Source: JAHHLP01 sp041609895 (GTDB lineage: Bacteria > Bacteroidota > Rhodothermia > Rhodothermales > JABDKH01). Taken from it: a stretch of 13,799 nucleotides of DNA. The position numbers and the translations under genes are program-made. Below are positions 1-7,365 of this stretch, piece by piece (position 1 is the first letter of the stretch; each line of letters begins with the position of its first letter). The notes beneath the pieces are model-generated. The model searched no databases. It saw only the letters and a list, made by a program, of their open reading frames with translations, and was not told the origin of the DNA. The stretch is from contig JBFIPX010000078.1 in NCBI GenBank assembly GCA_041609895.1, positions 1-13,799 on the forward strand, written 5' to 3'.

Positions 1-710
1 AGCGGGATCTGGGCGCTCTTACCCGTGGCTCCAATGAAAAGAAGGAGCACAACCCAGTTGAGAGTTGACTGCGAGAGAGCCTGTGGATCAGCGAGAATGG
101 TCCCGAAATCGAGCGCTCCCAACTCCTTGAACAGGACGAACATGGCCATCAGAAACGCGAAGTCGCCGATCCGGTTGACGATGAATGCCTTGTTGGCTGC
201 CGCGCTATTCTTGAGGTCGGTGTACCAAAATCCTATCAGCAGGTAGGAACACAGCCCGACGCCCTCCCAGCCGAGAAAGAGAACCGGGAGATTATCGCCA
301 AGCACCAGGTTGAGCATGGCGAAGATGAACAGGTTTAGATAGGCGAAGAACCGCCAGTACCCGGGATCTCCGTGCATGTACCCGACGGAGTACAGGTGAA
401 TCAGCGCCCCAACGCCGGTGACAACCAGCGTCATAATCAGCGACAACTCATCGACTCGATAGGCGAACGAGATGTCCAGGTCGCCTGCCGCCATCCACGT
501 GTAGAACGTGGTGATGTGCGGTTCGCCGGAGTGCTGCACGAACAGGATCAGAGTGAGCGCAAAAGGGATCGCGACGACGAGCGTACCGACTATGCCGAAT
601 AGGCTCTCCCGTTCTCTTAAGGCAGGCAGGAACAGCCCTCCGAGACCGTTCAAGACCGCTCCGGCGAGCGGCAACAGCAAAACCCACTGCACCAGAAAAT
701 CCGAGTTCAT
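1..710 (-). CDS. nuoL: NADH-quinone oxidoreductase subunit L (partial, N-terminal 236 codons)
   Basis: This is the proton-pumping, antiporter-like membrane subunit of respiratory complex I (Nqo12/ND5 family). Only the first 236 codons are present; the gene runs off the left edge of the window. The translation is rich in hydrophobic helices and opens with MNSDFLVQW. The family motif GWEGVGLCSYLLIG contains E149, the counterpart of the conserved TM5 glutamate (E144 in E. coli). The window ends just after GKSAQIP, whose K231 matches the conserved TM7 lysine (K229 in E. coli). No frameshift was found. The ATG at 710-708 has an AGGA at 718-721, spaced 7 nt, one of the few good ribosome sites in the window. 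The gene lies 46 nt downstream of nuoK and is presumably followed by nuoM and nuoN outside the window. Confidence 0.96.
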   Translation of the reverse strand, partial: MNSDFLVQWVLLLPLAGAVLNGLGGLFLPALRERESLFGIVGTLVVAIPFALTLILFVQHSGEPHITTFYTWMAAGDLDISFAYRVDELSLIMTLVVTGVGALIHLYSVGYMHGDPGYWRFFAYLNLFIFAMLNLVLGDNLPVLFLGWEGVGLCSYLLIGFWYTDLKNSAAANKAFIVNRIGDFAFLMAMFVLFKELGALDFGTILADPQALSQSTLNWVVLLLFIGATGKSAQIP

Positions 711-756
711 ACCTAAGTCCTAACCTGCACCAACTGCGCTCTCCGGGAGTGACCTA

Positions 757-1062
757 CTAGTATCGCAACAATGTGAAATCGTTGACGTCGACCGAGACCT
801 TCTTCCTGAAGATCGCGATCACGATGGCGAGTCCGACGGCTGCTTCTGCAGCCGCTACCGACATAACAAAGAACACGAGTATTTGCCCTGACAGGTCGCC
901 GATGCTCTGGCTCACCGCCACGAGCGACAGATTGACTGCGTTCAACATCAATTCCACGGACATTAGAATCACGATCGCGTTTCGGCGAAAGAGCACACCG
1001 AGAACTCCGATCACGAACAGAAGCGCGCTGAGAGCCAGGTACCAGTCGAGTGAGATTTCCAC
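757..1062 (-). CDS. nuoK: NADH-quinone oxidoreductase subunit K
   Basis: This is a small three-helix membrane subunit of complex I (Nqo11/ND4L) that takes part in proton translocation. The frame is open back to a TTG at 1092, which would give 111 residues and overlap the end of nuoJ. I prefer the GTG at 1062, which gives 101 residues, the usual family length. With that start the two conserved membrane glutamates fall at E37 (in MSVELMLNAVNL) and E73 (in AAAEAAVGLAI), almost exactly where E. coli has E36 and E72. Neither start has a convincing Shine-Dalgarno, so the start remains an inference from length and alignment. The gene sits between nuoJ (stop at 1085) and nuoL in the usual J-K-L order, and is probably co-transcribed and translationally coupled. 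Confidence 0.94.
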   Translation of the reverse strand: MEISLDWYLALSALLFVIGVLGVLFRRNAIVILMSVELMLNAVNLSLVAVSQSIGDLSGQILVFFVMSVAAAEAAVGLAIVIAIFRKKVSVDVNDFTLLRY

Positions 1063-1084
1063 TACTATCTTCGGATTTGAACCT

Positions 1085-1594
1085 TCATGCAAACCGCCTC
1101 TTGGCCAGCATGACAGCCCCGATGGTGGCCGCCAACAGCAAAATGCCGATCATTTCAAGCGGCATCGCATAGACGGTAAAAAGCTGTTTGGCGATCTCGA
1201 CCGCCGAAGCATTCGCCGCCGCCTCCTGTAGATCAATGCTGCCGCTACCCGCACCGAGTCCTGCGGCAACGATATAGGACAGCTCGGCAAGCACTCCCAT
1301 GGCAAGAATGAATGCGACGCCCTTTCGCCAGTCAAGGTCACGCACGCGGGGAAGCGCCGCAAGATTGAGCAGCATGATCACGAACAGGAAAAGCACCATG
1401 ATGGCGCCGGCGTAAACAAGAACTTGAATCACCGCGATGAACTGAGCACTCAACGTGAGATACAGTCCGGCGATGCAGAAGAGATTGAGGATGAGCCAGA
1501 GTGCACTGGTGATCGGGTTCTTTGCCAACAGCATTCCAAGGCCCGCCGTTACCGCCACTACCGCGAGCAGGAAGAAAATGTACTGGGCTAGCAT
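1085..1594 (-). CDS. nuoJ: NADH-quinone oxidoreductase subunit J
   Basis: This is a five-helix membrane subunit of complex I (Nqo10/ND6), which couples quinone reduction to proton pumping. The protein has 169 residues, slightly shorter than E. coli NuoJ. The hallmark third-helix motif VYAGAIMVLFLFVIML is at residues 60-75. Other hydrophobic stretches lie near residues 5-23, 30-48, 92-112 and 144-164. The start is the ATG at 1594-1592, with no clear ribosome site before it. It is the first gene of the J-K-L group here: nuoI, its usual upstream neighbour, is absent, and a 201-bp gap with a candidate promoter precedes it. The complex I genes therefore seem to be split between at least two loci. 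Confidence 0.95.
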   Translation of the reverse strand: MLAQYIFFLLAVVAVTAGLGMLLAKNPITSALWLILNLFCIAGLYLTLSAQFIAVIQVLVYAGAIMVLFLFVIMLLNLAALPRVRDLDWRKGVAFILAMGVLAELSYIVAAGLGAGSGSIDLQEAAANASAVEIAKQLFTVYAMPLEMIGILLLAATIGAVMLAKRRFA

Positions 1595-1704
1595 GAAGTG
1601 ATTTGGTGTGGCAGAAACAAGAGTGGGCAGCCGCGGAGAATGGAATGACTCCGGACAGCGAGCGTCAAGAAATTAGTGCCGGGCAAAGAGCATCAGACGG
1701 CGGG

Positions 1705-1734
1705 CAAATTAGATAATAGGCCCTCCTTCGGCAA
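1705..1734 (-). promoter_or_regulatory. Candidate promoter for nuoJKL
   Basis: On the minus strand, TTGCCG (1729-1734) is followed after 17 nt by TAATTTG (1705-1711). The spacing fits a primary-sigma promoter, and the TTG plus TA..TTTG elements also resemble the -33/-7 boxes known from Bacteroidota. It would leave a leader of about 105 nt before nuoJ. It is the best match in this gap by eye but is not experimentally supported. Confidence 0.33.
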
Positions 1735-1764
1735 GAAAAGATACCGTAAAGACACCCGGACCAT

Positions 1765-1785
1765 CGCGCTCCCGAGAGGTGCGCG
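1765..1785 (-). terminator. Hairpin after the membrane-protein gene, possible terminator
   Basis: An imperfect inverted repeat lies 10 nt beyond the stop of the 1796-2758 gene. CGCGC (1765-1769) pairs with GCGCG (1781-1785); after a T/T mismatch, CC (1771-1772) pairs with GG (1778-1779) around the loop CGAGA. No T-tract follows in the direction of transcription, so a classic intrinsic terminator is not shown. The position between two transcription units is what suggests this role. Confidence 0.3.
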
Positions 1786-1795
1786 CTCAGAGGAC

Positions 1796-2758
1796 CTAGA
1801 GGAGATCTTCGCCAGACTCTAGTTCAAACTCACCCTTGCGAGCTCTTAGATCGAAGTAAAGTACGGGAAGGTATATCGACTTGAGAAGTGTCTGTAGTAC
1901 GGTCGCCCCGCCGGCGACAAGGCCATACGCGAATCCAATTCCCGATAGCATATCCATCGGGTTGATGGGGCTCTGCTGCGAGACGGTGCGGGCGGACTCC
2001 TGCAGCCCCAGCAGGAACAAGTCTTTAAACACCCAAAGCTGAAATGGCATCATCAGCATGGAGAGTGCGATGCCGATGAGAATAGCGAAAACGGCCATGA
2101 TCAGAAACAATCTCCAGCCGCTGTCACTGACCAGATAGCCACTCCGTGTGAAGGCCCCGAACACTGACTCCTCTTCCCAGACAATCGTCGTCGTCCCGTA
2201 CGCCCATCTCACGCGCAGATAGAGGAACAAAGCGAATGCGAGGAGGAAGATGAGTATCACGAGGGCGATGATCCCCCCACCCGCATTTGTTGCGATGGCT
2301 ACGGGGATCAGCAGATACGGGCCCACTATGGCCAGCCCCGACCCGATCTCGCCGAGGATTCGTTGACCCAAGGCTCTGCCGAGTCGACTGATCGTAGTGA
2401 GCTCAAAGGCCTCACGCACACTGATCTTGCGACCGACTATTTCTCCGCACACGACAAGTTGGCCTGCGGCCAGGACTGTTACGTCGGCAACTAACAGCAA
2501 GCCGACACCCAGCAACAACAGCCCAAAACCTCTGATGGCGGCCTGCACCAGCAGCTCGTTCGTCGGACCGGACTGCGACATGTTCACGATCTCGACGAGT
2601 GACGAGAAGAACGTGTCCATGGAGACCGCCATCACGACAGCAGCTGGTACACCGACGAGTAGAAAGATGCCGGCCAGCCTCTGGAAGGTTCTGCCGAGAA
2701 GTCCGAAAAACCGCTCGATTATGTCGCCCACGTTGAGCGGTACGAGATCGTATGCCAT
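1796..2758 (-). CDS. Multipass membrane protein, resembling the glycerophosphodiesterase membrane-domain family
   Basis: This is a 320-residue integral membrane protein of unknown function, counted from the ATG at 2758; a GTG one codon earlier is also possible. Numbered from that GTG, about six hydrophobic segments are visible near residues 29-48, 76-104, 139-157, 161-183, 216-240 and 272-300. The conserved-looking stretch after the fourth helix (RVRWAYGTTTIVWEEESV, then SGYLV...GWRLF) and the tail LYFDLRARKGEFELE recall proteins annotated as glycerophosphoryl diester phosphodiesterase membrane domain. That domain carries no catalytic residues, and no phosphodiesterase domain is attached here, so an enzymatic role should not be assumed. 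The start lies 13 nt after the stop of the exonuclease fusion, so the two are probably co-transcribed. The family call is from memory of sequence style and is moderately uncertain. Confidence 0.8.
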   Translation of the reverse strand: MAYDLVPLNVGDIIERFFGLLGRTFQRLAGIFLLVGVPAAVVMAVSMDTFFSSLVEIVNMSQSGPTNELLVQAAIRGFGLLLLGVGLLLVADVTVLAAGQLVVCGEIVGRKISVREAFELTTISRLGRALGQRILGEIGSGLAIVGPYLLIPVAIATNAGGGIIALVILIFLLAFALFLYLRVRWAYGTTTIVWEEESVFGAFTRSGYLVSDSGWRLFLIMAVFAILIGIALSMLMMPFQLWVFKDLFLLGLQESARTVSQQSPINPMDMLSGIGFAYGLVAGGATVLQTLLKSIYLPVLYFDLRARKGEFELESGEDLL

Positions 2759-2771
2759 CACGATTAGGTTG

Positions 2772-4511
2772 CTAGACTACCTCGGATTCCTCGGACATCT
2801 CGGAGAGTGGATCTGCGCCGGATTCGCACCGGTCGCCCGCCCTGATCTTGATCAACACCTGGTCGAAAAGATCCTCAGCGGGCATGTCTGAGGTCCACCG
2901 AATAATATCGGATCTCTTGCGAGTCGCGTAAAGCCAGTTCGCCAGGATGCGAATCTCATCGATCTCTTCACGCATGTACCTAACCGGGCGGGCCTGATCG
3001 CCGGGATAGAGCTTCCGGCACAGGAATCGGATCGCTCGCTCCTGATCGCCGGTCGGATTGTCGCCGGCCGTGTAGGTCTGAGCGAGACGACCGAATCGAA
3101 TGAAGAACAGCTTTACCACATTGTGCCGAGCGTCGCGGAGCACGTGAACGGCGTTGTGATCCATGATCGGCGAGGCAACCGTCTCCTGCTGCGCCAGCAG
3201 ACGACGCAGCCTCTCGATTGAGTCCCGGCATTCGCGTGCCTGTTCGAACTCGAGCTGCCGCGCGCACTCCCTCATTTCTTCCTCGAGGCGCGCAAGAACG
3301 CGATCCGCATTGCGGCCGGTGAGAAATTCACGCACGTGATCGACCTCGACTGAATACGTATCAGATCCCCGCGTCTCGCAAGGGACCGCGCAGCGACCGA
3401 TCTCGCCGTAGAAGCACCGTCGCCCCAGTGCAAAAGTGCGGTCATCGCATTCGCGCAACCTGAACATGCGGTGGATCAACTCAACGACCCATTCGGCGTA
3501 TCGGTGTCCGCGGACTGGACCGTAATACTCCGCGCCGTCGTCGACAATGAACTTGACGTAGGAGACGGTCGGATATTGCGAGGAGATATCGAGTTTGATG
3601 AAGGGTCGGTTAGCGTGTCGTTTCAAGGCTCGGTTGAACGTGGGCCGCAGCTCCTTGATCAGCCTGGATTCAGACAGCAATGCTTCGAGCTCGGTCCCCG
3701 TCTCTTCCCAGGTAACTTCGCGCACTCGCTGAAGCATCTGTCTGACCCGGCCCGGGTGTCCTTCAATCGCCCTGAAGTAGGAACGGACCCGGTTCTTAAG
3801 GTTCTTGGCTTTTCCGATGTAAATAACCTGTCCGTCGCGGTCTTTCATGAAGTAGACGCCGGGACCGGACGGAAGACGTCTTGCGATCGAGGCCCGAATC
3901 TGGCGAATGTGCTTCGGTATCGTCTTAACATAGTCCTGGTGCTGCAACTGGAGTAGACGCTCGATCTCAAGATGCCGGTGTTCGAGAGTGAGTCGGTCGA
4001 CAAGTCGTATCAGAATTTCTGCGGTCGCCAGCGCATCATCCAGAGCACGATGGCGTCTCTCCATTCTTATGTTGAAGAAGTCCACCAGGCTGCTCAAGCC
4101 CTTCGAACGCAGTCCCGGGAGAAGACGCCTTGCGAGGCGAAGGGTACACAGCTGATCGTTCGGGAGTGGGCGCATCCCCGCCCTAACCAGCTCGTCGTTG
4201 AGAACGCGGCGATCGAAGGATAGGTTGTGAGCAACAAATATCCCGTCCCCGAGGAACTCCATGAATCGGGGCAAGACCTCGGCGGCCGCCGGCTTGTCGA
4301 AGATCATTGCTGTACTGATCCCGGTAAGTCGCCTGATGCGATTGGGGACAGCACAGCCAGGATTGACCAGCTCCGAGAATCGCCCTAACACCTCGCCGTT
4401 CCGAACCTTTACGGCACCGATTTCGATCATTCGGTCGCTTCCTGCGGGTGCTCCGGTGGTCTCAGTATCGGTTACGACAAAGGTCGTGTCCTCGATAAGC
4501 ATGCGGTCCAT
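2772..4511 (-). CDS. DEDDh 3'-5' exonuclease fused to GIY-YIG/UVR nuclease (Cho/UvrC-like)
   Basis: This is a predicted DNA-repair nuclease of 579 residues from the ATG at 4511 (the next ATG at 4502 is also possible). The frame is open to a TTG at 4634, but that extension looks non-conserved. Residues 8-165 form a DnaQ-type DEDDh exonuclease: D15 and E17 in TDTETTG, D100 in AHNLSFD, and H154 with D159 in HRALDDA. A GIY-YIG domain follows, with GVY at 218-220 and YIG at 231-233 in YIGKAKNLKNRV, then the glutamate-bearing ESRLIKELRP segment. Next comes a four-cysteine stretch ending GRCAVPCE, which in UvrC is associated with an iron-sulphur cluster. A UVR-type helical motif rich in Glu/Arg around LEFEQARE could bind UvrB. 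The RNase H-like second nuclease and helix-hairpin-helix of true UvrC are missing, so it should make at most the Cho-type 3' incision. Similar fusions are known, notably in actinobacteria. It is followed within 13 nt by a membrane protein. Confidence 0.92.
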   Translation of the reverse strand: MDRMLIEDTTFVVTDTETTGAPAGSDRMIEIGAVKVRNGEVLGRFSELVNPGCAVPNRIRRLTGISTAMIFDKPAAAEVLPRFMEFLGDGIFVAHNLSFDRRVLNDELVRAGMRPLPNDQLCTLRLARRLLPGLRSKGLSSLVDFFNIRMERRHRALDDALATAEILIRLVDRLTLEHRHLEIERLLQLQHQDYVKTIPKHIRQIRASIARRLPSGPGVYFMKDRDGQVIYIGKAKNLKNRVRSYFRAIEGHPGRVRQMLQRVREVTWEETGTELEALLSESRLIKELRPTFNRALKRHANRPFIKLDISSQYPTVSYVKFIVDDGAEYYGPVRGHRYAEWVVELIHRMFRLRECDDRTFALGRRCFYGEIGRCAVPCETRGSDTYSVEVDHVREFLTGRNADRVLARLEEEMRECARQLEFEQARECRDSIERLRRLLAQQETVASPIMDHNAVHVLRDARHNVVKLFFIRFGRLAQTYTAGDNPTGDQERAIRFLCRKLYPGDQARPVRYMREEIDEIRILANWLYATRKRSDIIRWTSDMPAEDLFDQVLIKIRAGDRCESGADPLSEMSEESEVV

Positions 4512-4765
4512 TGATGGAGATGCGTTCGACCGGCCAGGGGTGGGAGGAGCCAGCCTTGTAAAGAAAGGATTTCGGCACTGGAAACAAAATGCGTTGATGG
4601 CGTGCGCTAGTCCATCCGTACTGGCGAGATGCAAACTGCATGCGCCCGGGCGCTGGCGGCAATTGACGACCTCTGTAGTGGTGCCTTCCTTGCTGCTCAG
4701 GCGCCTCGAAGAGTGACCGATTCGATTGTCCGGTCGACCTGGTGATGTGCGCGGGGTGCCGGACG
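4512..4765 (-). other. 254-bp gap before the exonuclease fusion, with two adjacent inverted repeats
   Basis: No conserved coding sequence is evident between the kinase stop and the exonuclease start. The gap holds a perfect 5-bp inverted repeat (ATGCA, AAC, TGCAT; 4629-4641) directly abutting a perfect 12-bp palindrome GCGCCCGGGCGC (4642-4653). These could be an operator or a read-through barrier for the kinase gene upstream. No T-tract follows them on the minus strand. A promoter for the exonuclease gene is expected here, but no convincing pair of boxes was found. Confidence 0.35.
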
Positions 4766-6100
4766 CTACGCGGCCATTCCCACTTCTGATCCCGCCGGGG
4801 AAGCGATTGAAAAGTCAACGGTTGCCGTGGTACCCCGACCGGGAATGCTGGCAAGCGCAAGCTGGCCTCCCATCTCGTCCGCGAGAAGTTTGGCGAGACT
4901 GAGTCCGATCGACCCAGTAGTGCGACGCGACTTCCTTTCATCGCGGAAGTCTGCCAGCACGTTCTGAAGCGTCTGTTCGTCCATTCCTCTACCCGTGTCG
5001 ATCACGGAGACGCTTGCCTTGCCACCGGCGACTTCACACCGTACCGTCACGCTTCCTGAGTCTGTGAACTTGATCGCATTGTCGACCAACTCATGGCAGA
5101 TGTGCTCCAGACCCGCGGCATGCACCTTCACATACACCGGATCTGATGGCAAATCCATGTTCGTTGCAAGGCCGCGATTCCGCGCCTCTGCAAGCTTCGG
5201 CCCGAGCAGAGCGTGTAGACTACTCACGAGCTCCACGCTTCCCACATGCTCTTCGGAGCCGGTCGACTCCAATTCGGATAGGAGCACTAGCGTCTCCAGT
5301 ATGCTCATCAGCCGCTCACCCCCAACACGAATGGCATCGACCAGTTCGGCATTTTCTTCTGAAACGTCGGTCTCGAGGAGCGTGGCACTACCCAGGATAA
5401 TCGACAGCGGCGTGCGCAACTCATGATTGATATTGCGGAGCAGCGCCTGGTGCTTCCCTGTTCGGCCGGAAACGGGGTCTTGCTCGATCGCAATGTCTCT
5501 CAGCGGAGTAATGATAATCTGATGGTGGGTCTCTGCATCGCCCTCCATCGTCGAGGCGAGTGCGGGGACGCTCCCTCCGTCAGTTGTCCGAAGCGTAACG
5601 ACGACCACCTCTCCCGGAAGCAGCTCGTCGGCAGACAGACCCATCTCGGAGACGTGCGAGCCCAGCCAGTCGGTCTCGGCGCCTAGCATGGTTTCGAGTG
5701 CGGGATTTGTCGCGGAGACGACTCCGTCCCTGTCGATCGCCAGGTAGCCAACTCGCGACCGGTTCACCAGCTCGTCGTACAAGCGTGCCTCTGCTTTTCG
5801 CTCCTTTCTCGCCAGATACCTCGCCCGTCCGTACACCACGATCAACGTCATCAACCATACAGACACAATCAGCGCGCCTGGAAATACGATCCGCGCGTAT
5901 GGGATCATTGCAATCCATCGCCCCAATCGCGCGATCTCCTCCATTTTGTCGCCATCGTGCAAGCCGCCCAGCGTGCCGGGTTCGGGAACAATCGGTAAGG
6001 CGTATTCGGACAGGGAGCCGCCAAATGCTAACGCAAGCGGAATTAGAAGTGCTGCCAGCCACAAAGAGGCCCGGCGGTCGATGAAGGAGCTGGCGGACAA
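4766..6100 (-). CDS. Membrane PAS-domain sensor histidine kinase
   Basis: This is a predicted inner-membrane sensor kinase of 444 residues. A hydrophobic helix at about 13-28, a short periplasmic loop (29-70) and a second helix at about 72-90 anchor it. A charged linker leads to a PAS-like domain (about 105-200), then HisKA with the phospho-accepting H226 in NHELRTPL. The ATP-binding domain shows N341 in HELVDNAIKF, D368 in DTGRGMD and GSIGLSLAK. All kinase residues look intact. The start is a TTG at 6100: an in-frame stop lies about 50 nt upstream, no ATG occurs before residue 53, and the first helix would be lost otherwise. A promoter-like pair sits just before it. No response regulator gene is adjacent, so its partner is unknown. 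It diverges from malate dehydrogenase. The small periplasmic loop makes a large ligand-binding sensor unlikely; the PAS domain may sense an internal or membrane signal. Confidence 0.93.
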   Translation of the reverse strand: MSASSFIDRRASLWLAALLIPLALAFGGSLSEYALPIVPEPGTLGGLHDGDKMEEIARLGRWIAMIPYARIVFPGALIVSVWLMTLIVVYGRARYLARKERKAEARLYDELVNRSRVGYLAIDRDGVVSATNPALETMLGAETDWLGSHVSEMGLSADELLPGEVVVVTLRTTDGGSVPALASTMEGDAETHHQIIITPLRDIAIEQDPVSGRTGKHQALLRNINHELRTPLSIILGSATLLETDVSEENAELVDAIRVGGERLMSILETLVLLSELESTGSEEHVGSVELVSSLHALLGPKLAEARNRGLATNMDLPSDPVYVKVHAAGLEHICHELVDNAIKFTDSGSVTVRCEVAGGKASVSVIDTGRGMDEQTLQNVLADFRDERKSRRTTGSIGLSLAKLLADEMGGQLALASIPGRGTTATVDFSIASPAGSEVGMAA

Positions 6101-6141
6101 GGGAAAAGGATGGTTGGCGAGTGCACAGGTGGCTTGGGTGA

Positions 6142-6170
6142 ATTATCGACCCGGACTCGCTGCTTTTAAA
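6142..6170 (-). promoter_or_regulatory. Candidate promoter for the 4766-6100 kinase gene
   Basis: On the minus strand TTTAAA (6165-6170) is followed after exactly 17 nt by GATAAT (6142-6147), matching the primary-sigma consensus at 4/6 and 5/6. Transcription would begin near 6135, about 35 nt before the TTG start, which also supports that start. The -35 lies inside an AT-rich perfect inverted repeat (GCTTTT, AAA, AAAAGC; 6162-6176). The rest of this divergent 262-bp gap shows no obvious second promoter for malate dehydrogenase. Confidence 0.42.
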
Positions 6171-6362
6171 AAAAGCTTTCGGTATCCACCCAGAGAGAGA
6201 TTCCCGTCATTCGGAGAAATCTTGAACAATCAGACGTGCGCCTTTTGCCAATGTCACTCCGATGCTAGAGTTTGTCTTCGGACCGGTCGAGTGACAGACC
6301 CTTCCAAAGGAACGACTTTATACAGCTTGTATTCGAGCCCGAGACTATAGGCGAGGTAGCAA

Positions 6363-7295
6363 ATGAAAATCACGGTCATCGGTGCCGGCAACGTCGGTGC
6401 TACGGTTGCAGACTGCATTGCCAAAAAGGATATGGTTGGTGAGGTCGTTCTCATCGACATAGTTGACGGTCTTCCGCAAGGAAAGGCGCTGGACATTCAG
6501 GAGTCGGCTCCGATCCATCTGTTCGACACGCGCGTAACCGGTACCAACGATTACGCTGACACAAAGGGGTCGGACATCTGCGTCATTACCGCCGGACTGG
6601 CGCGGAAGCCGGGCATGAGCCGCGACGACCTGCTGCTAAAGAACTCAAAGATCGTCGAGTCGGTCACCGAGCAATTTGTGTCCGGAAGCCCTGACTCGAT
6701 CATCATCGTAGTATCGAATCCGCTCGACGTGATGACGTACGTATCGTACATGACCAGCGGATTCCCGAGCAAGCGCGTGATGGGTATGGCCGGTGTGCTG
6801 GATACGGCCCGCTATCGAGCTTTCATCGCAATGGAACTTGGCGTGTCGGTGAGGGACATCCAGGCGCTTCTCATGGGTGGTCATGGCGACACCATGGTTC
6901 CCCTCCCGCGCTACACGACCATAGGTGGCATGCCCGTAACCGATTTCATTTCAGATGACAGGTTGAATGATATAGTTCAGCGCACCAAGACCGGTGGCGG
7001 CGAGATCGTCAAACTCATGGGGACGTCGGCGTGGTATGCTCCTGGCGCAGCAGCCGCCGAGATGGCTGAGTCGATCGTGAAGGACTCCGGACGGGTTCTT
7101 CCTGCTGCCGCGTGGCTTACCGGTCAGTACGGGCTAAAGGAGTTGTTTATTGGTGTTCCGGTTCGACTTGGGCGGAGCGGCGTCGAGGAGATCATTGAGG
7201 TAGGCCTTGACGAATCCGAGCAGGCCTTAATGAACGAGTCCGCCGAGCACGTCCGCTCCAACCTCGAGAACCTGCAGAAATTGCAGACGGCTTGA
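6363..7295 (+). CDS. mdh: NAD-dependent malate dehydrogenase (LDH-like type)
   Basis: It interconverts malate and oxaloacetate with NAD(H) in the cytoplasm, as part of the TCA cycle. The 310-residue length is typical. The nucleotide-binding loop GAGNVGA is at residues 7-13, and D32 in LIDI is positioned to bind the NAD ribose. R81 in LARKPGMSR occupies the specificity position (102 in LDH numbering), where arginine marks malate and glutamine marks lactate dehydrogenases; R87 follows it. D147 and R150 in GVLDTARYR and the catalytic H174 in MGGHGDTMVP complete the active site. The ATG has GAGGT at 6353-6357, spaced 5 nt, a good ribosome site. Overall the sequence is close to what I recall for Salinibacter ruber malate dehydrogenase, which is the main lineage clue in the window. 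It diverges from one sensor kinase and converges on another. Confidence 0.97.
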   Translation: MKITVIGAGNVGATVADCIAKKDMVGEVVLIDIVDGLPQGKALDIQESAPIHLFDTRVTGTNDYADTKGSDICVITAGLARKPGMSRDDLLLKNSKIVESVTEQFVSGSPDSIIIVVSNPLDVMTYVSYMTSGFPSKRVMGMAGVLDTARYRAFIAMELGVSVRDIQALLMGGHGDTMVPLPRYTTIGGMPVTDFISDDRLNDIVQRTKTGGGEIVKLMGTSAWYAPGAAAAEMAESIVKDSGRVLPAAAWLTGQYGLKELFIGVPVRLGRSGVEEIIEVGLDESEQALMNESAEHVRSNLENLQKLQTA

Positions 7296-7349
7296 TTACG
7301 GGCGTCCGACGCTGTCCAAGTGCAGTTCGACTGAATACGCCACCGTCGG

Positions 7350-7362
7350 GCAGCGCGGCTGC
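7350..7362. terminator. Small hairpin between convergent mdh and kinase genes
   Basis: A perfect 5-bp inverted repeat, GCAGC-GCG-GCTGC, lies in the 70-bp space between the mdh stop and the kinase stop. It could slow polymerase from either side. It is short and has no T-tract, so the assignment as a terminator is weak. Confidence 0.22.
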
Positions 7363-7365
7363 AGT

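Noticed and set aside
773..1231. A 152-codon plus-strand open frame opposite nuoK and nuoJ
   Set aside because: It is antisense to two conserved complex I genes. The translation is Ser/Thr/Arg-rich low-complexity sequence of the kind produced by the reverse of membrane-protein codons.
1796..2758. Reading the membrane protein as a glycerophosphodiesterase functioning with the downstream glpD pathway
   Set aside because: It has no phosphodiesterase catalytic domain, and it lies 8 kb from glpD on the other strand. The family name alone does not support a link.
3471..3956. A 161-codon plus-strand open frame inside the exonuclease fusion
   Set aside because: It is fully contained opposite the GIY-YIG coding region, and no family is recognisable.
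4512..4634. A 41-codon N-terminal extension of the exonuclease fusion starting at a TTG
   Set aside because: The extension contains no recognisable domain or targeting signal, and DEDDh exonucleases normally begin just before the TDTETTG motif. The ATG at 4511 fits better.
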